Part shown: in pieces, positions 18,800 to 27,014 of the stretch | Layout: each line of letters starts with the position of its first letter | Position numbering within the stretch: the stretch's first letter is position 1 | Origin: Sphingomonas trueperi | GTDB taxonomy: Bacteria > Pseudomonadota > Alphaproteobacteria > Sphingomonadales > Sphingomonadaceae | Reading direction: 5' to 3' | Assembly: GCF_011927635.1 (NCBI RefSeq) | Contig: NZ_JAATJB010000007.1 | Location: forward strand, 62,001-126,000 | Length of the DNA stretch: 64,000 nt | Notes under the pieces: generated by a model | The model's database searches: none | The model's input: the letters and a program-made list of their open reading frames with translations, nothing else | What the model was told of the DNA's origin: nothing | Program-made: the position numbers and the translations under genes

Positions 18800-19507
18800 T
18801 CAGGCGCGGAACATATAGCCGACCCCGCGTACCGTCGCGATGGGATCGGGCAGGCCCGGCATCTCCAGCCGCTGGCGCAGCTTGAGGATATGGACGTCGA
18901 CGATGTTGGTGGCCGGCACGAAGTCATAGCCCCAGACGCGTTCGATCAGCATCTTGCGCGAGAGCACGCTGCCGGCCTCGCGGACCAGTTCGGCGAGCAG
19001 CCTGAGTTCGGTCTTCTGCAGCTCGATCGGCTTGCCGGCGCGGGTGACGCGGTGGCGGAGCACGCTCACCGTCACGTCGCCCGCGGCCAGCGTGGCATTG
19101 TCGGCGGCGGGAGCACTGCGGCGGCGGAGCACCGCGCGGATGCGGGCGTTGAGCTCGTCGATCTCGAACGGCTTGACGATATAGTCGTCGGCGCCGGCCT
19201 CCAGGCCTTCCACCCGCTCCTGGGTGAGCCCCAGCGCGGTGAGCAGGATCACCGGCGTCTCCACGCCCTCGGCGCGGATGCGGCGGAGCACCTCGACGCC
19301 CTCGATCGCGGGCAGCAGGCGATCGAGCAGGATCGAGTCGAACTGCGCCTGGCCCAGCGTGGCGATCGCGGCGCGGCCGTCGGCGACCGCTTCCACCGTG
19401 TAGCCGAGTGTGCCCAATTGCCGGACGAGCAGGGCGCTGAGCTGGGCATCGTCCTCGACGACGAGGATGCGAAGGGCGGCGGGGGACGGGTCGGACGGGG
19501 ACTGCAT
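18800..19507 (-). CDS. OmpR-family response regulator
   Basis: The 235 residues comprise a receiver domain (acidic pocket VVEDD, phospho-Asp62 in ILLDRLLP, Thr/Ala switch LLTA, Lys in IVKPFE) and a C-terminal winged helix ending VDVHILKLRQRLE and IATVRGVGYMF. I prefer ATG 19507 with AAGG nine bases upstream; ATG 19516 would leave no spacing. It is transcribed leftward with its kinase. The short Gln/Asp-Pro-Ser N-terminal lead is not part of the fold. Target genes are unknown. Confidence 0.93.
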   Translation of the reverse strand: MQSPSDPSPAALRILVVEDDAQLSALLVRQLGTLGYTVEAVADGRAAIATLGQAQFDSILLDRLLPAIEGVEVLRRIRAEGVETPVILLTALGLTQERVEGLEAGADDYIVKPFEIDELNARIRAVLRRRSAPAADNATLAAGDVTVSVLRHRVTRAGKPIELQKTELRLLAELVREAGSVLSRKMLIERVWGYDFVPATNIVDVHILKLRQRLEMPGLPDPIATVRGVGYMFRA

Positions 19508-19713
19508 GATCGGCATCCTTAGGGCGGACGCCTGTTCCTAACCTTACAGTCCGTGCAGGTCGACCCGCCGCGCGCGGGCCGGCGCCGCGTCGAAATTCGC
19601 TCTCTCAGCCCTTGGGCCGCTGGGCGAGCAGGCCGATATGACGCTGGACGATTGGCACCGCCGCGGCGGCAAGCGCCTACGGGCGACGGCTCGCGTTCTT
19701 CGCAGTGCGGCGG

Positions 19714-20070
19714 TCACTCCGCCAACACCCGTCCCACCCGCACCAGCGCGCCATCGGGATCCGACACCGCGAACTCGTACGTCCCCCACGGCATCGCATG
19801 CGGCGTGCCGGGCTGGATGATCGCCTCGCGCACGCGGTCGGCCACCGCGTCAACGTCGTCGACATAGAGGTACAGCCCGAAGGGATTGTCCGGCGCCTGG
19901 GGCGTGTTCGGTTCCTCCCGCAGGTGCAGGTGCCAGCCGCGGCCGTCTTCCAGGATGCGGTAATGGCCATGGTCGCTCGCCACCTCCAGACCCAGGCGGC
20001 GGTAGAAAGCGGTGCTCGCGTCGAGGTCGCGGCAGGGCAGGATGGCGACGATGTGGTGGCTGGCGTCCAT
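19714..20070 (-). CDS. VOC-superfamily protein (glyoxalase/bleomycin-resistance-like)
   Basis: The 118-residue protein is one vicinal-oxygen-chelate unit of two beta-alpha-beta-beta-beta modules: [19 protein letters not shown] with [18 protein letters not shown], then [17 protein letters not shown] and [18 protein letters not shown]. Likely metal ligands are the His in HLHLRE and the Glu in YEFAV. Single-domain members bind drugs such as bleomycin as dimers or act as small dioxygenases or isomerases; the substrate cannot be told. It stands alone, leftward, between the two-component operon and the divergent thrS. A bleomycin-binding function would need the dimer groove, which I cannot judge. 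Confidence 0.85.
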   Translation of the reverse strand: MDASHHIVAILPCRDLDASTAFYRRLGLEVASDHGHYRILEDGRGWHLHLREEPNTPQAPDNPFGLYLYVDDVDAVADRVREAIIQPGTPHAMPWGTYEFAVSDPDGALVRVGRVLAE

Positions 20071-20210
20071 GCCCGCAGGCTATGCCCGCGCTGCCCCCCG
20101 CACTACCCCGAAATCCCCCCGCCCCTGCCCTTTTCGCCAGCGCTTGCCTATATCGCACCCGCGCGGGCATAAGCCGCGCTCCATTCACACCCAAGAGAAG
20201 GGTTCTTCCC

Positions 20211-22211
20211 GTGTCCGAGATGTTCCGCATTACGCTGCCCGACGGTTCCGTCCGCGAGGTAGCCCCGGGGACTACCCCGGCGGACATCGCCGCGGCGATC
20301 GGCCCCGGCCTCGCCAAGGCGGCGCTCGCCGCGCGCGTCGATGGCGAACTGCGCGACATCGGCCGCCCGTTCGAGGGCGATGCGCAACTCGCGCTCGTCA
20401 CCGCCAAGGACGAGGCCGACGCGCTCGAGCTCGTGCGCCACGACTATGCGCATATCCTCGCCGAAGCGGTGCAGCATCTGTTCCCAGGCACGCAGATCAC
20501 CTTCGGCCCGTCGACCGACGACGGCTTCTACTATGACTTCGCCCCCAAGGACCGCCCCTTCACCGAGGAGGACCTGCCGGCGATCGAGGAGGAGATGCGC
20601 CGCATCATCGCGCGCGACGAGCCGCTGATCCGCGAAGTCTGGTCGCGCGCCGACCTGATCGCACGCTGGACGGCGCAAGGGGAAAGCTTCAAGGCCGAAT
20701 GGGCCAAGGAGCTCCCCGAGGGCGAAGAGCTGACCGTCTACCGCGCCGGCAAGGGCGAGGACGCCTGGCTCGACATGTGCCGCGGCCCCCACCTCGCCTC
20801 CACCGGCAAGGTCGCGGCGGATGCGTTCAAGCTCACCCGCGTGTCGGGCGCCTATTGGCGCGGCGACCAGAAGAACGCGATGCTCAGCCGCATCTACGGC
20901 ACCGGCTGGCTGAACAAGAAGCAGCTCCAGGAGCATCTGACGCGCCTGGAAGAGGCCGCCAAGCGCGACCACCGCAAGCTCGGCGCGGAGATGGACCTGT
21001 TCCACCTCCAGCAGGAGGCGCATGGCTCGGTGTTCTGGCACCCCAACGGCTATGTCATCTACCGCGTGCTCGAGGATTATATGCGCCGCGCGGTCAACGG
21101 CGCGGGCAGCAAGGAAGTGAAGACCCCGCAGGTGATGGACGCGCGCCAGTGGGAGCAGTCCGGCCACTGGGGCAAATATCGCCAGAACATGTTCGTCATC
21201 CCCGACGAGACCCCGAACATCGAGGACGAAGGCCCGATGGTGTCGGACGACGTCCAGTGGATGGCGCTCAAGCCGATGAACTGCCCGGCGCACGTGCTGA
21301 TCTTCAAGCAGGGGATCAAGTCGTATCGCGACCTGCCGATGCGGCTGGTCGAGAATGGCTGCTGCCACCGCAACGAGCCGCACGGCGCGCTGCACGGGCT
21401 GATGCGCGTCCGCCAGTTCACCCAGGACGACGGCCACATCTTCTGCCGCGAGGACCAGATCGTCGACGAGGTGAAGGCGTTCTGCGCGCTGGCCGACCGG
21501 GTCTACAAGCATTTCGGCTTCACCTATGCGATCAAGCTGGCGCTGCGGCCCGAGAAGCGCTTCGGCACCGAGGAGATGTGGGACCAGGCCGAGAACGAGC
21601 TCCGCGACGCGGTGGTCGCCGCCGGCCTCGCCACGCCCGAATATGGCTGGGAAGAGCTGCCCGGCGAGGGCGCCTTCTACGCGCCGAAGCTGGAATGGCA
21701 CCTCACCGACGCGATCGGCCGCACCTGGCAGGTCGGCACCATCCAGTCGGACCGGGTGCTGCCCGAGCGGCTCGATGCATCCTATGTCGGCGAGGATGGC
21801 GAGCGCCACCGGCCGGTGATGCTCCACCGCGCGATCTTCGGCTCGTACGAGCGGTTCATCGGCATCCTGATCGAGCATTTCGCCGGCAAGCTGCCGACCT
21901 GGCTCGCGCCGGTGCAGGCGGTGGTCGCGACGATCGTGTCCGACGCCGACGACTATGCCCGCGAGGTGGTGGCGAAGCTCCAGGCTGCGGGCATCCGCGT
22001 GGAGAGCGACCTGCGCAACGAGAAGATCAACTACAAGGTGCGCGAGCACTCGCTCGCCAAGGTGCCCAACCTGCTGGTCGTCGGCAAGCGCGAGGCCGAG
22101 GAGAGCACCGTGGCGCTCCGCGTGCTCGGCAGCCAGGGCCAGACCATGCTGACGCTGGACGAGGCGATCGAACGCCTCAAGGCCGAAGCGCTGGCGCCGG
22201 ACCTGCGCTGA
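20211..22211 (+). CDS. thrS: Threonyl-tRNA synthetase
   Basis: The 666 residues begin with the TGS domain ([12 protein letters not shown]), then the editing domain ([18 protein letters not shown] supplies its first histidine motif; CRGPHL the Cys-His pair), the class II catalytic core (motif 2 [15 protein letters not shown]) and the anticodon-binding domain ([15 protein letters not shown]). I chose GTG 20211 because AAGGG lies 8 nt upstream; ATG 20220 three codons on is the alternative. It lies upstream of infC, as in many bacteria, but two accessory genes intervene. A perfect hairpin follows the stop. Confidence 0.97.
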   Translation: MSEMFRITLPDGSVREVAPGTTPADIAAAIGPGLAKAALAARVDGELRDIGRPFEGDAQLALVTAKDEADALELVRHDYAHILAEAVQHLFPGTQITFGPSTDDGFYYDFAPKDRPFTEEDLPAIEEEMRRIIARDEPLIREVWSRADLIARWTAQGESFKAEWAKELPEGEELTVYRAGKGEDAWLDMCRGPHLASTGKVAADAFKLTRVSGAYWRGDQKNAMLSRIYGTGWLNKKQLQEHLTRLEEAAKRDHRKLGAEMDLFHLQQEAHGSVFWHPNGYVIYRVLEDYMRRAVNGAGSKEVKTPQVMDARQWEQSGHWGKYRQNMFVIPDETPNIEDEGPMVSDDVQWMALKPMNCPAHVLIFKQGIKSYRDLPMRLVENGCCHRNEPHGALHGLMRVRQFTQDDGHIFCREDQIVDEVKAFCALADRVYKHFGFTYAIKLALRPEKRFGTEEMWDQAENELRDAVVAAGLATPEYGWEELPGEGAFYAPKLEWHLTDAIGRTWQVGTIQSDRVLPERLDASYVGEDGERHRPVMLHRAIFGSYERFIGILIEHFAGKLPTWLAPVQAVVATIVSDADDYAREVVAKLQAAGIRVESDLRNEKINYKVREHSLAKVPNLLVVGKREAEESTVALRVLGSQGQTMLTLDEAIERLKAEALAPDLR

Positions 22212-22220
22212 CCGACCCCG

Positions 22221-22252
22221 CAATCCCCCTCCCGCAAGCAGGAGGGGGATTG
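22221..22252 (+). terminator. Long perfect hairpin after thrS
   Basis: The arms CAATCCCCCTCC (22221-22232) and GGAGGGGGATTG (22241-22252) are exact complements around CGCAAGCA. No T-run follows. The CTCCC-GCAAG-GGGAG core recurs at 36323-36424, so this is both a likely terminator and a dispersed palindromic repeat. Confidence 0.65.
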
Positions 22253-22310
22253 CTGGAGGCGAGCGCTACGCTACCTCGCCTCGTCACTGCAAAACTGCTA
22301 TCCTCCGCCC

Positions 22311-22880
22311 ATGACGCTGTTCCAGAACATGCGCCGGGGCCTCCTCCCCGCTCGCCTCACGGTCGAGGAGATCTACGATCTCACAGAAGCCGGGATATTG
22401 CCCGAGCAGGATGATTTCGAGCTGATCGAAGGGGAGATCATCCCGATGGCAGGAGCAAAGGCGGATTGGCACGAGATCATGAAGTCTCGGCTGAATCGCG
22501 CCCTTGTGCCGGCGATGGCCGGCGATGCTCGCCTGTTCGTCGAGGCGTCGGTCACCCTGTCCGAAGACACGCTCGTCCAGCCGGATCTGGCAGTGTGGAC
22601 ACGCGACATACGGCCCCGCGCCGTGCGAGGCCCTGATATCCTGCTGCTGATCGAAGTCGCCGACAGCTCCCTGGCCTATGACCTGCGCGTCAAGGCGCCG
22701 CTCTATGCCAGATACGGCGTGCGCGACTATTGGGTGGTCGACGCGATCCGCCAGACGATCCGCATCCACCGCGCGGCCGAGCATGGCGTCTACATCGATG
22801 TCGAGGAATATGAGGGGCACGATCCGGTCACGCCGCTGCTCTTCCCGGACGTGACCATCCGCCTCGACACGCTGGATTGA
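22311..22880 (+). CDS. Uma2-family (DUF820) putative restriction-endonuclease-fold protein
   Basis: The 189 residues match the Uma2/DUF820 family: LTVEEIYDLTEAGILPEQDD, FELIEGEIIPM, VQPDLAVW and LLIEVADSSLAYD-KAPLYARYGVRDYWVVD. The acidic and lysine residues (PDLAVW, IEVADSS, then K) form a PD-(D/E)XK nuclease core. Members are abundant in cyanobacteria and scattered in sphingomonads, often as lone genes; no physiological target is established. ATG 22311 begins the family-like sequence; no clear ribosome site is seen. It sits alone between thrS and a leftward outer-membrane protein gene, a pattern typical of a mobile accessory gene. Confidence 0.85.
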   Translation: MTLFQNMRRGLLPARLTVEEIYDLTEAGILPEQDDFELIEGEIIPMAGAKADWHEIMKSRLNRALVPAMAGDARLFVEASVTLSEDTLVQPDLAVWTRDIRPRAVRGPDILLLIEVADSSLAYDLRVKAPLYARYGVRDYWVVDAIRQTIRIHRAAEHGVYIDVEEYEGHDPVTPLLFPDVTIRLDTLD

Positions 22881-22915
22881 GCGGGCGGCACGAAAGCGCA
22901 CCGCCCGCCGATCGT

Positions 22916-23605
22916 TCAGAACCGGTATTTCAGCCCGACCTGCAGAATCGGATAGACGGGGTAGTCGTCGGCGCGGTCCTGCAGCTTGCGCCTCTGCTTG
23001 CCCAACTCGGTTCGATAGGTGTCGCCGGCAATGGTCTGGTCGGCCGCCAGCGTGCCGTTCGAGGTGAAGTCGCGAATGCGTACCGCGCCCTGGAACAGCG
23101 CCCCGGCCTCGATGTGAAAGCTCAACCCCTTGCGCAGCCCGCCGCCATAGCCGAGCGTCAGTTGCGGCACGAATTCGCGGACATCTGCGCGGCCAGTGAT
23201 GGTGCCGATCTCGGTCGGCGTGTAGACACGGTCGCCGATCTGGGTCGCCCCGGTCGGTGTCGCGCGGACGCGCGCCTCGTTGCCGTTATACCGCGCCCCG
23301 GCGGACAGCCGGAACCCGCCGCCGAACGGATAGACGTCGACGATCACCCCGCCCGAGCTCAGCTTGGCATGGCCGCGATAGTCGATCCCGTCGGACGTGA
23401 AGCTGTGATCGATGCCGAGAAAACCGCCGTTCGCGCGCACCCCGACCTGCTGGTTGAAGCGATAGCCCACTTCCGGACCGACACCCAGCGTCCCCGCGGT
23501 CACGCCCAAGCTCACCCGACCCTCGCCCGCCGTGGACTGCGCCAACGCCGTACCCGCACTCGTCATCGCGGCGACACATGCCGCCGTTCGCACCATCCAC
23601 TGCAT
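22916..23605 (-). CDS. Outer-membrane beta-barrel protein
   Basis: The 229-residue protein has a signal peptide (MQWMVRTAACVAAMTSAGTA, cut after ALAQ) followed by alternating hydrophobic/polar strands such as VSLGVTAGTLGVGPEVGYRF, VIVDVYPFGGGFRLSAGARY and LTLGYGGGLRKGLSFHIEAG, ending in aromatic YRF, the C-terminal signature of outer-membrane barrels. Strand content suggests 8-10 strands. ATG 23605 follows a G-rich ribosome site and is fixed by the signal peptide. Similar proteins are annotated as opacity/OmpW-like in sphingomonads. The ligand or transported solute is unknown. It is convergent with the Uma2-family gene. Confidence 0.82.
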   Translation of the reverse strand: MQWMVRTAACVAAMTSAGTALAQSTAGEGRVSLGVTAGTLGVGPEVGYRFNQQVGVRANGGFLGIDHSFTSDGIDYRGHAKLSSGGVIVDVYPFGGGFRLSAGARYNGNEARVRATPTGATQIGDRVYTPTEIGTITGRADVREFVPQLTLGYGGGLRKGLSFHIEAGALFQGAVRIRDFTSNGTLAADQTIAGDTYRTELGKQRRKLQDRADDYPVYPILQVGLKYRF

Positions 23606-23807
23606 AGACGACCCCCGTTGCTGGCCGCGCGTGCACGCGCGCCTCCCGGCATTATAGGAAAAGGATGGAGTAACCCAGCAGCCCGCTGGGCTTTTTCGGG
23701 CAAAGCCGCTGCCGCGCAATATCGCTGCAGAATGGGCTCGAGGAGACCTTCTCTCGCGACGGATTCATGTCTATATAGGACGCTGATCAACTACAGGAGC
23801 CAGTCTT

Positions 23808-24356
23808 ATACGTTCTCCCATGCCCCGGCGCCCGATGGCGCCCGCGATGCCGCTGAACGGGCCGCGGTTTAACGAATTCATCCAGTCGCCCAAGGTTCGC
23901 GTGATCGACCAGGACGGCGAAAACCTTGGCGTGATGTACACGCGCGAGGCGATGGCGCAGGCTGCCGAGGTCGGGCTCGACCTCGTCGAAGTGTCGCCCA
24001 ACGCCGACCCGCCCGTCGCCAAGTTCCTCGATGTGGGCAAGTTCAAGTACGAGGCGCAGAAGAAGGCGAACCTCGCACGCAAGACCCAGAAGACGCAGGA
24101 GATCAAAGAGATCAAGATGCGTCCCAACATCGACGACCACGATTACGACGTGAAGATGCGCAACGTGCTGAAGTTCATCGGCGAAGGCGACAAGGTGAAG
24201 ATCACCCTGCGCTTCCGCGGCCGCGAACTTTCGCATGGTCAGCTCGGCATGCAACTGCTCCAGCGCGTCCAGCAGGACTCGGCGGAAGTGGCCAAGGTGG
24301 AGAGCTATCCGCGCATGGAAGGCCGTCAGATGCTGATGGTGCTCTCGCCCAAGTGA
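23808..24356 (+). CDS. infC: Translation initiation factor IF-3 (probable ATA start)
   Basis: IF-3 keeps the ribosomal subunits apart and checks the initiator codon. The N-terminal domain shows [20 protein letters not shown] and [14 protein letters not shown], the linker is lysine-rich ([20 protein letters not shown]), and the C-terminal domain has [14 protein letters not shown] and [12 protein letters not shown]. The nearest ATG (23820) is 20 nt from the only good ribosome site (AGGAG, 23795-23799). An in-frame ATA at 23808 lies 8 nt away, the ideal distance, and would add four residues. infC in other bacteria uses rare starts (AUU in E. coli) for self-regulation, so ATA is my preferred start; ATG 23820 remains possible. 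Confidence 0.93.
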   Translation: MRSPMPRRPMAPAMPLNGPRFNEFIQSPKVRVIDQDGENLGVMYTREAMAQAAEVGLDLVEVSPNADPPVAKFLDVGKFKYEAQKKANLARKTQKTQEIKEIKMRPNIDDHDYDVKMRNVLKFIGEGDKVKITLRFRGRELSHGQLGMQLLQRVQQDSAEVAKVESYPRMEGRQMLMVLSPK

Positions 24357-25234
24357 TGCGCCGGCGGCGGTTCGCACGCGCGGCCGCCGCCGCAGCCTGG
24401 TTCCTGCCGGCAGCGGCGGTCGCGCAGACCGCCGCCCTGCCGCCCGTCCCCGCCGCGACCAGCGAATCGATCGCCGTGCCCAAGGGCGCGCGACTCGTCT
24501 GGGCGGACGAATTCGGCTCGAGGCCTCTGCCCGATGCGAAACGCTGGGCCTATGATACCGCCCGCAATCGCGAGGGCTGGTACAACCAGGAACTGCAATA
24601 TTACGCCGCGAATCGGCCCGAGAATGCGCGGGTCGAGAAGGGCCATCTCGTCATTGAGGCGCGCCGCGAGCGGCTGACCGGCCAGTCCGACTATGGCGGC
24701 CAGGACTATAGCTCGGCCCGCCTGTTCACCCGCGGCCTTGCCAGCTGGACCTATGGCTTTATCGAGGTGCGCGCCAAGCTCGCCTGCGGCAAGGGGCTAT
24801 GGCCGGCGATCTGGCTGCTCGGCACCGATGGCAGCGGCGGCTGGCCGCGGCTCGGCGAGATCGACATGATGGAGCTGGTCGGCTGGGACCCGCAGACGGT
24901 CCACGGCACCATCCATACCGGCGCCTATAACCACGCCCAGCACACCCAGAAGGGTGCGACCACCCGGGTGGCGGACGCCTGCACCGCCTTCCATACCTAC
25001 CAGCTCGACTGGACCCGCGACCGCATCCTGATCGGCGTCGACGGCCATGCCTATATGCGCTTCGACAACGACCATCAGGGCGATCCCGCCACCTGGCCGT
25101 TCGACAAGCCGCAATATCTGCTGCTCAACGTCGCGGTGGGCGGCTGGGGCGGCACCCACGGCATCGACCCCGCCGCTTTCCCGTCTCGGATGGAGGTCGA
25201 CTATGTCCGCGTCTGGCAAATGCCGAAGCGGTGA
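24356..25234 (+). CDS. Glycoside hydrolase family 16 (beta-glucanase-like), secreted
   Basis: The 292-residue enzyme has an arginine-rich signal peptide ending AAAVAQT, then a GH16 jelly-roll domain. The retaining-glucanase active site GEIDMMELVG (about residues 167-176) contains the nucleophile and acid/base glutamates of EIDxxE. FTRGLASWTYGFIEVRAKLA and LWPAIWLLG are further family stretches; DYVRVW ends the fold. The likely reaction is cleavage of beta-1,3 or mixed-linked glucans (laminarin-like), outside the cytoplasm. The ATG overlaps the infC stop (TGATG), though the functions are unrelated; GTG 24353 is a possible alternative start. Confidence 0.9.
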   Translation: MRRRRFARAAAAAAWFLPAAAVAQTAALPPVPAATSESIAVPKGARLVWADEFGSRPLPDAKRWAYDTARNREGWYNQELQYYAANRPENARVEKGHLVIEARRERLTGQSDYGGQDYSSARLFTRGLASWTYGFIEVRAKLACGKGLWPAIWLLGTDGSGGWPRLGEIDMMELVGWDPQTVHGTIHTGAYNHAQHTQKGATTRVADACTAFHTYQLDWTRDRILIGVDGHAYMRFDNDHQGDPATWPFDKPQYLLLNVAVGGWGGTHGIDPAAFPSRMEVDYVRVWQMPKR

Positions 25235-25250
25235 CCGCACCCTTTTGTCA

Positions 25251-25370
25251 TTCCCGCGAAGGCGGGAAGCCATTGGCGCTGAAGCCGCGGTTCCTTCCCC
25301 CGGCGCACAGGCGAATGGATCCCCGCCCTGGCGGGGATGACAGCGGGGGTGACAGCGGGGGTGACAGGTT
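25251..25370. repeat. REP-like palindromic repeat block
   Basis: TTCCCGC-gaag-GCGGGAA (25251-25268) and CCCCGCC-ct-GGCGGGG (25321-25336) are two palindromes about 50 bp apart, the outer edges reading TGTCATTCCCGC and its near-complement GCGGGGATGACA, so the whole block is itself an inverted repeat. It is followed by a short tandem of GACAGCGGGGGT (25341-25370). Such paired elements are dispersed in sphingomonad intergenic DNA. It lies between the convergent GH16 and ferredoxin genes. Confidence 0.7.
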
Positions 25371-25388
25371 CCCCCTCCCCGCCCGTCC

Positions 25389-25706
25389 TCAATCCTCGGC
25401 GGCGATCCGCACGCGCAGGCCGTCCAGCGCATCGGTGAAGGGCAGCTGGCACGACAGCCGCGAGGTCGCGTCGCGATCGCTCGTGCTGTCGAGCAGATCA
25501 TCCTCGTCCATGCTCATCTTCGGCAGTTTGTCCGCAAATTCCGGGTCGACATGGACATGGCAGGTGGCGCAGCTGCAGCAGCCGCCGCACAGCGCCAGCA
25601 GCTCGTCGAAACCATTGTCGCGAATCACCTCCATCACGCTGAGACCGGCCTCGCCGGTTACCGTGCGTTCGGTTCCGTCACGCGTCACGACCGTAAGCTG
25701 GGGCAT
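25389..25706 (-). CDS. [2Fe-2S] ferredoxin, adrenodoxin type
   Basis: The 105-residue electron carrier has the vertebrate/ISC-type cluster motif [15 protein letters not shown] (C-x5-C-x2-C) and a distant fourth cysteine in SRLSCQLPF. The early strands [20 protein letters not shown] and the acidic patch [10 protein letters not shown], used for partner docking, are typical. An extra cysteine directly follows the first two glycines of the motif. AAGGAG lies 6 nt before ATG 25706. It could serve a cytochrome P450 or the Fe-S assembly system; neither is nearby, so the partner is unknown. Confidence 0.93.
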   Translation of the reverse strand: MPQLTVVTRDGTERTVTGEAGLSVMEVIRDNGFDELLALCGGCCSCATCHVHVDPEFADKLPKMSMDEDDLLDSTSDRDATSRLSCQLPFTDALDGLRVRIAAED

Positions 25707-25769
25707 CTGCATCTCCTTGGTTCGCCGCGTCCATGCCGGTGAACCGGGCCCGTTTCAAGGAGCCATTCC

Positions 25770-26393
25770 ATGGGCTTGACCGCCGACCAGCTGAAGGGGT
25801 CGATCGACGCATTGGCAGCACTCGAACCCGCCTTCGCCGCCGCATTGGAACGCGCCGGCTATCCCGAGCCGCGCATCCGCGCGCCCGGCTATGCCACGCT
25901 GCTGCGCACGATCGTGGGCCAGCAGGTGAGCGTCGCCGCTGCCACCGCGGTTTGGAACAAGCTGGATGCGGTGCTGGGCGACGCCGAGGATCCCGCGCTG
26001 CTCGCGGCGGCCAGCGACGAGCTGCTGCGCGGCGCCGGGCTGTCACGCCAGAAGATGGGCTATGCCCGCAGCCTGTCCGAGCAGGTGACCAGCGGCGCGC
26101 TCGATCTCGCCGCGCTGCCCCAGGACGACGAGGAAGCGATCGCCGCGCTCACCCGCATCAAGGGCATCGGCCGCTGGTCGGCGGAGATCTACCTGCTGTT
26201 CGCCGAGGGGCGGCCCGACATCTGGCCCGCGGGCGACCTGGCGGTGCAGATCGAGATCGGCCGCATCCTCGGCCATGCCGAGCGCCCGAGCGAGAAGCTG
26301 ACGCGCGAATGGTCCGAGGCCTGGCGCCCGCACCGGGGCGCGGCGGCGATCTTCGCCTGGCACCATTATGGGATGATCAAAAGCGCGATCTGA
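25770..26393 (+). CDS. DNA-3-methyladenine glycosylase II-like (HhH-GPD)
   Basis: The 207-residue repair enzyme removes alkylated bases from DNA. The GPD fold shows TLLRTIVGQQVSVAAATAVW, then the helix-hairpin-helix LTRIKGIGRWSAEIYLLFA and the catalytic aspartate in WPAGDLAVQ. It lacks the N-terminal domain of E. coli AlkA, as is usual in alphaproteobacterial forms. The ATG at 25770 begins the conserved region. It stands alone, 63 bp from the divergently transcribed ferredoxin. The exact lesion range is not readable from sequence. Confidence 0.9.
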   Translation: MGLTADQLKGSIDALAALEPAFAAALERAGYPEPRIRAPGYATLLRTIVGQQVSVAAATAVWNKLDAVLGDAEDPALLAAASDELLRGAGLSRQKMGYARSLSEQVTSGALDLAALPQDDEEAIAALTRIKGIGRWSAEIYLLFAEGRPDIWPAGDLAVQIEIGRILGHAERPSEKLTREWSEAWRPHRGAAAIFAWHHYGMIKSAI

Positions 26394-26705
26394 AGCGCTC
26401 AGCGGGTTGCCCCAGCCCCATCGCTTCCCGCATGCCCCGCCAGCCGGCGATCGGCATCGTCGCGCGATCCTCGGCCCGTATCGGCGGGGTCAGCACCTCC
26501 ACCCTGCGGTCGCCCTCGTTGCGGGGACCTGCAGCGAACGGGAGCTGCGACCAACTCTCGCCCCATGGCGAGCAGATGCAGCAGACCCACGGGTCGGAGC
26601 AGGGATGGAGGCCGCCGGACTGCGCAAGCGGTGACCGCCCGCCGCGCCTGAACGCCTGAAAAACATGCGGCCCCACATCGGGGTGCGGGGCCGGGCAGCC
26701 GTGGA
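26394..26705. other. Gap after the glycosylase: no confident gene
   Basis: These 312 bases contain the terminator of the leftward DUF3297 gene (26659-26693) and otherwise nothing I can support. Leftward frames of moderate length cross it, one ending within the glycosylase gene, but none has a ribosome site or a recognised motif. A decayed gene is possible: one leftward frame has a protein-like stretch (VEVLTPPIRAEDRATMPIAG). Confidence 0.5.
26659..26693 (-). terminator. Rho-independent terminator of the DUF3297 operon
   Basis: Read leftward, CGGCCCC (26693-26687) and GGGGCCG (26674-26668) pair around a 12-nt loop that can itself extend the stem, followed by CATG and five Ts (26663-26659). 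It lies about 13 bp past the DUF3297 stop codon. Confidence 0.75.
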
Positions 26706-26999
26706 TCAACCCTCGGCGCTGTCCTCGTCCTTGGTCGCGGCATCGGCCGCAGCCGCCTCGCCGCCGCTCTGGAACCAGGCCTCGACCGGGCCGACCAGCT
26801 TGATCGTCAGCGGGTTGCCCTTGCGGTCGATCTTCTTGCCGAGCGCCACGCGCACCCAGCCTTCGGAGATGCAATATTCTTCGACATCGCGGCGCTCGAC
26901 GCCCTTGAACTTGATGCCGACGCCGCGCTCCAGCAGTTCGCGGGTGAAATAGGGGCTGCTCGGGTTGACCGACAGACGATCGGGAGGGGTATCGCTCAT
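26706..26999 (-). CDS. DUF3297 family protein
   Basis: The 97 residues match a small conserved proteobacterial family: DRLSVNPSSPYFTRELLERG, GIKFKGVERRDVEEYCISEGW, KKIDRKGNPLTIKL and VEAWF, then an acidic Ala-rich tail. Members are sometimes labelled glutathione-peroxidase-like, but no selenocysteine or peroxidase motif is visible here. There is no signal peptide. It starts 15 nt after the stop of the cyclic-nucleotide-binding reductase-like gene, so the two are probably one operon ended by the hairpin at 26659. Function unknown. Confidence 0.9.
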   Translation of the reverse strand: MSDTPPDRLSVNPSSPYFTRELLERGVGIKFKGVERRDVEEYCISEGWVRVALGKKIDRKGNPLTIKLVGPVEAWFQSGGEAAAADAATKDEDSAEG

Positions 27000-27014
27000 G
27001 CCCGGCTCATGCCG

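Noticed and set aside
25338..25370. Tandem GACAGCGGGGGT units as a CRISPR-like array
   Set aside because: Units are 12 bp with no spacers and no cas genes within the window.
26399..26874. Leftward frames of 114 and 165 residues after the DNA glycosylase
   Set aside because: They run antisense into DUF3297 or the glycosylase and lack start signals. A decayed gene is possible, but I cannot support it.
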